From: Bacteroidales bacterium
Lineage (GTDB): Bacteria > Bacteroidota > Bacteroidia > Bacteroidales > UBA7960
Assembly: GCA_003557965.1 (NCBI GenBank)
Contig: PWND01000172.1
Span: forward strand, 1-8,585
Length of the DNA: 8,585 bases
Direction: 5' to 3'
Shown here: positions 7,447 to 8,585 of the stretch, one piece after another
Layout: each line of letters starts with the position of its first letter
Position numbering within the stretch: the first letter of the stretch is position 1
The notes under the pieces: model-generated
The model's database searches: none
Told to the model about the DNA's origin: nothing
Seen by the model: the letters and a program-made list of their open reading frames with translations, nothing else
Program-made: the position numbers and the translations under genes

Positions 7447-8139
7447 ATGAAAACAGTAATTAAAACAAAGGATTTGACAAAAATTTACAACAGTTCTGTT
7501 GCACCTGTTAAAGCCGTAAACAATGTAAGCCTTGAATTTGGCGAGGGCGAATTTACCGCTATTGTTGGGCCATCGGGTAGTGGAAAAACCACATTCCTGA
7601 ATCTTATAGGCGGGCTTGATAAGCCCACAGAAGGCCAGGTAATAATTGACGATACGGATATCTCAAACATGAAGGAAAGCAAGCTTTTTGACTTCAGGTT
7701 GAAAAACATTGGCTTTGTATTTCAGTCATATAACCTGATACCGGTACTTACAGCTAAAGAAAACGTTTCTTTTATTATGCTGCTTCAAAATCAGGCAAAA
7801 GAAGCGATGGAAAAAAGGGCTGTTGAAATGCTTGAGCAAGTCGGGCTTTCTGACAAAATTGATGTACGTCCAAGTAAACTTTCCGGCGGTCAACAACAAC
7901 GCGTTGCCGTTGCCAGGGCGCTTGCATCAAAGCCTAAGTTTGTTCTCGCTGACGAACCTACAGCAAACCTTGACACGGAGTCAGCATTTAACCTTTTGGA
8001 TATTATGTCTAGGCTAAATAAAGAAGAAAACATTACTCTGATTTTTTCAACCCACGACCAAAGGGTTATCGACAGAGCAAGACGAATAATTACCCTTGTG
8101 GATGGCGCTGTAAGTAAAGATGAGGCATTTGACCGATAA
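7447..8139 (+). CDS. ABC transporter ATP-binding protein, LolD/MacB type
   Basis: This is a 230-residue cytoplasmic ATPase, a full-length single nucleotide-binding domain. Walker A GPSGSGKT is at 41-48, the Q-loop at FQSYN (about 92-96), the signature LSGGQQQR at 145-152, Walker B FVLADE at 165-170 with catalytic E170, the D-loop NLDT next, and the H-loop histidine in STHD at 203. All catalytic residues are present. The stretch from FRLKNIGFVFQSYNLIPVL through TAKENV is characteristic of the LolD/MacB/FtsE branch that works with FtsX-fold permeases, as found on both sides of it. It is the only ATPase in the window, so it may serve permease A1, permease B and the following A2. It starts 102 bp after permease B, and the gap shows only AT-rich sequence. 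An ATG at 7442 is out of frame; ATG 7447 is the start. Confidence 0.93.
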   Translation: MKTVIKTKDLTKIYNSSVAPVKAVNNVSLEFGEGEFTAIVGPSGSGKTTFLNLIGGLDKPTEGQVIIDDTDISNMKESKLFDFRLKNIGFVFQSYNLIPVLTAKENVSFIMLLQNQAKEAMEKRAVEMLEQVGLSDKIDVRPSKLSGGQQQRVAVARALASKPKFVLADEPTANLDTESAFNLLDIMSRLNKEENITLIFSTHDQRVIDRARRIITLVDGAVSKDEAFDR

Positions 8140-8154
8140 TTATGGAGTTTATAA

Positions 8155-8243
8155 AATGGAACACGGATGAAGCTGATTATACAGATAAACACAGATATTA
8201 GATCCGTGAAAATCAGTTAAATCCGTGTTATCAGTGTTCTATT
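8155..8243. repeat. Dispersed inverted-repeat element, copy 2
   Basis: This 89-bp element is of the same family and orientation as copy 1. Its ends are AATGGAACACGGAT (8155-8168) and ATCAGTGTTCTATT (8230-8243), inverted matches with two differences plus the central variation. Arms 8157-8196 and 8202-8241 are complementary at 27 of 40 ungapped positions, around a 5-nt loop. Both arms are built of degenerate 9-nt units (for example ATCAGTTAA, ATCCGTGTT, ATCAGTGTT). It ends 19 nt before the start of the next permease gene. Confidence 0.75.
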
Positions 8244-8262
8244 AAATAAATAATACAAAAAG

Positions 8263-8585
8263 ATGAAAATACTACTAAAATTAGCATGGCGGAATTTATG
8301 GCGAAATAAACGCAGAACTATCATTACCATCAGCTCAGTGTTTTTCGCAGTAATTCTTTCCATTTTATTCTTTTCAATGGAGCAAGGCTCCTATGAAAGA
8401 ATGATTGAAAACATGGTAAGGTACAGTACCGGATATATTCAGATTCAGGATGTACTTTATGATGAGGAACCATCAATAGACAATAGCCTGCTATTTGATG
8501 ATGACTTGAGAGAAATCCTTAATACATTTGAGGATGAAATCGATTATTATGTGCCTAGAATTCAAAGCTTTGCTCTTGCTGCAAC
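8263..8585 (+). CDS. ABC transporter permease, FtsX/MacB type (A2), 5' part
   Basis: This is the first 107 codons of a permease cut off by the window edge. It opens MKILLKLAWRNLWRNKRRT, has TM1 at about 20-40 and enters the periplasmic domain with GYIQIQDVLYDEEPSIDNS and DYYVPRIQSFALAA. By hand count 58 of 107 residues match permease A1 with no gaps, including the shared IQDV-Y--EPS-D and VPRIQ motifs; similarity to permease B is limited to the N-terminal membrane segment. It is therefore an A-type paralogue. It follows the ATPase gene by 123 bp, most of which is the repeat element, and the ATG comes after an A-rich leader. If the pattern repeats, a B-type partner should lie just outside the window. 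Confidence 0.9.
   Translation, partial: MKILLKLAWRNLWRNKRRTIITISSVFFAVILSILFFSMEQGSYERMIENMVRYSTGYIQIQDVLYDEEPSIDNSLLFDDDLREILNTFEDEIDYYVPRIQSFALAA

Overview
The window looks like chromosome from a Bacteroidota (Bacteroidetes) organism. It is AT-rich, genes lack Shine-Dalgarno sequences and have A-rich leaders, one promoter fits the Bacteroidota -33/-7 pattern, and the first gene is a carboxypeptidase-regulatory-like plus DUF5686 outer-membrane protein typical of that phylum. The exact lineage cannot be read from this sequence.

Layout. Positions 1-119 are the 3' end of a group II intron: domain V with a CGC catalytic triad, then domain VI with a bulged branch-point A at 113. The rest of the intron, including any reverse transcriptase, lies upstream. 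The intron ends about 70 bp before a DUF5686 family outer-membrane protein gene (190-2634). A 377-bp intergenic stretch follows. It holds a terminator-like structure, a second strong hairpin, and a promoter whose -7 element is overlapped by a TetR-type palindromic operator.

From 3012 to the right edge, everything is on the + strand and forms one probable functional unit: a TetR-family regulator, a secreted LolA-like protein (PF17131 type), an FtsX/MacB-type ABC permease (A1), a second, more divergent permease (B), a LolD/MacB-type ATPase, and the start of a third permease (A2) that runs off the window. A2 is clearly a paralogue of A1 (58 of the first 107 residues identical, counted by hand). 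The working model is an inner-membrane ABC machine of the LolCDE/MacB mechanotransmission type. It would pass a lipidated or hydrophobic cargo to the periplasmic LolA-like protein, under a self-regulating TetR repressor that probably senses a small hydrophobic ligand. The cargo is unknown.

The two gaps in front of permeases B and A2 each contain one copy of the same dispersed inverted-repeat element (78 and 89 bp). Each copy is built from degenerate 9-nt units and ends 18-19 nt before the start codon. The most notable points are the shared-ATPase, multi-permease export locus, the repeat elements placed identically before two permease starts, the operator-promoter overlap, and the intron end whose domain VI can fold into two mutually exclusive hairpins.
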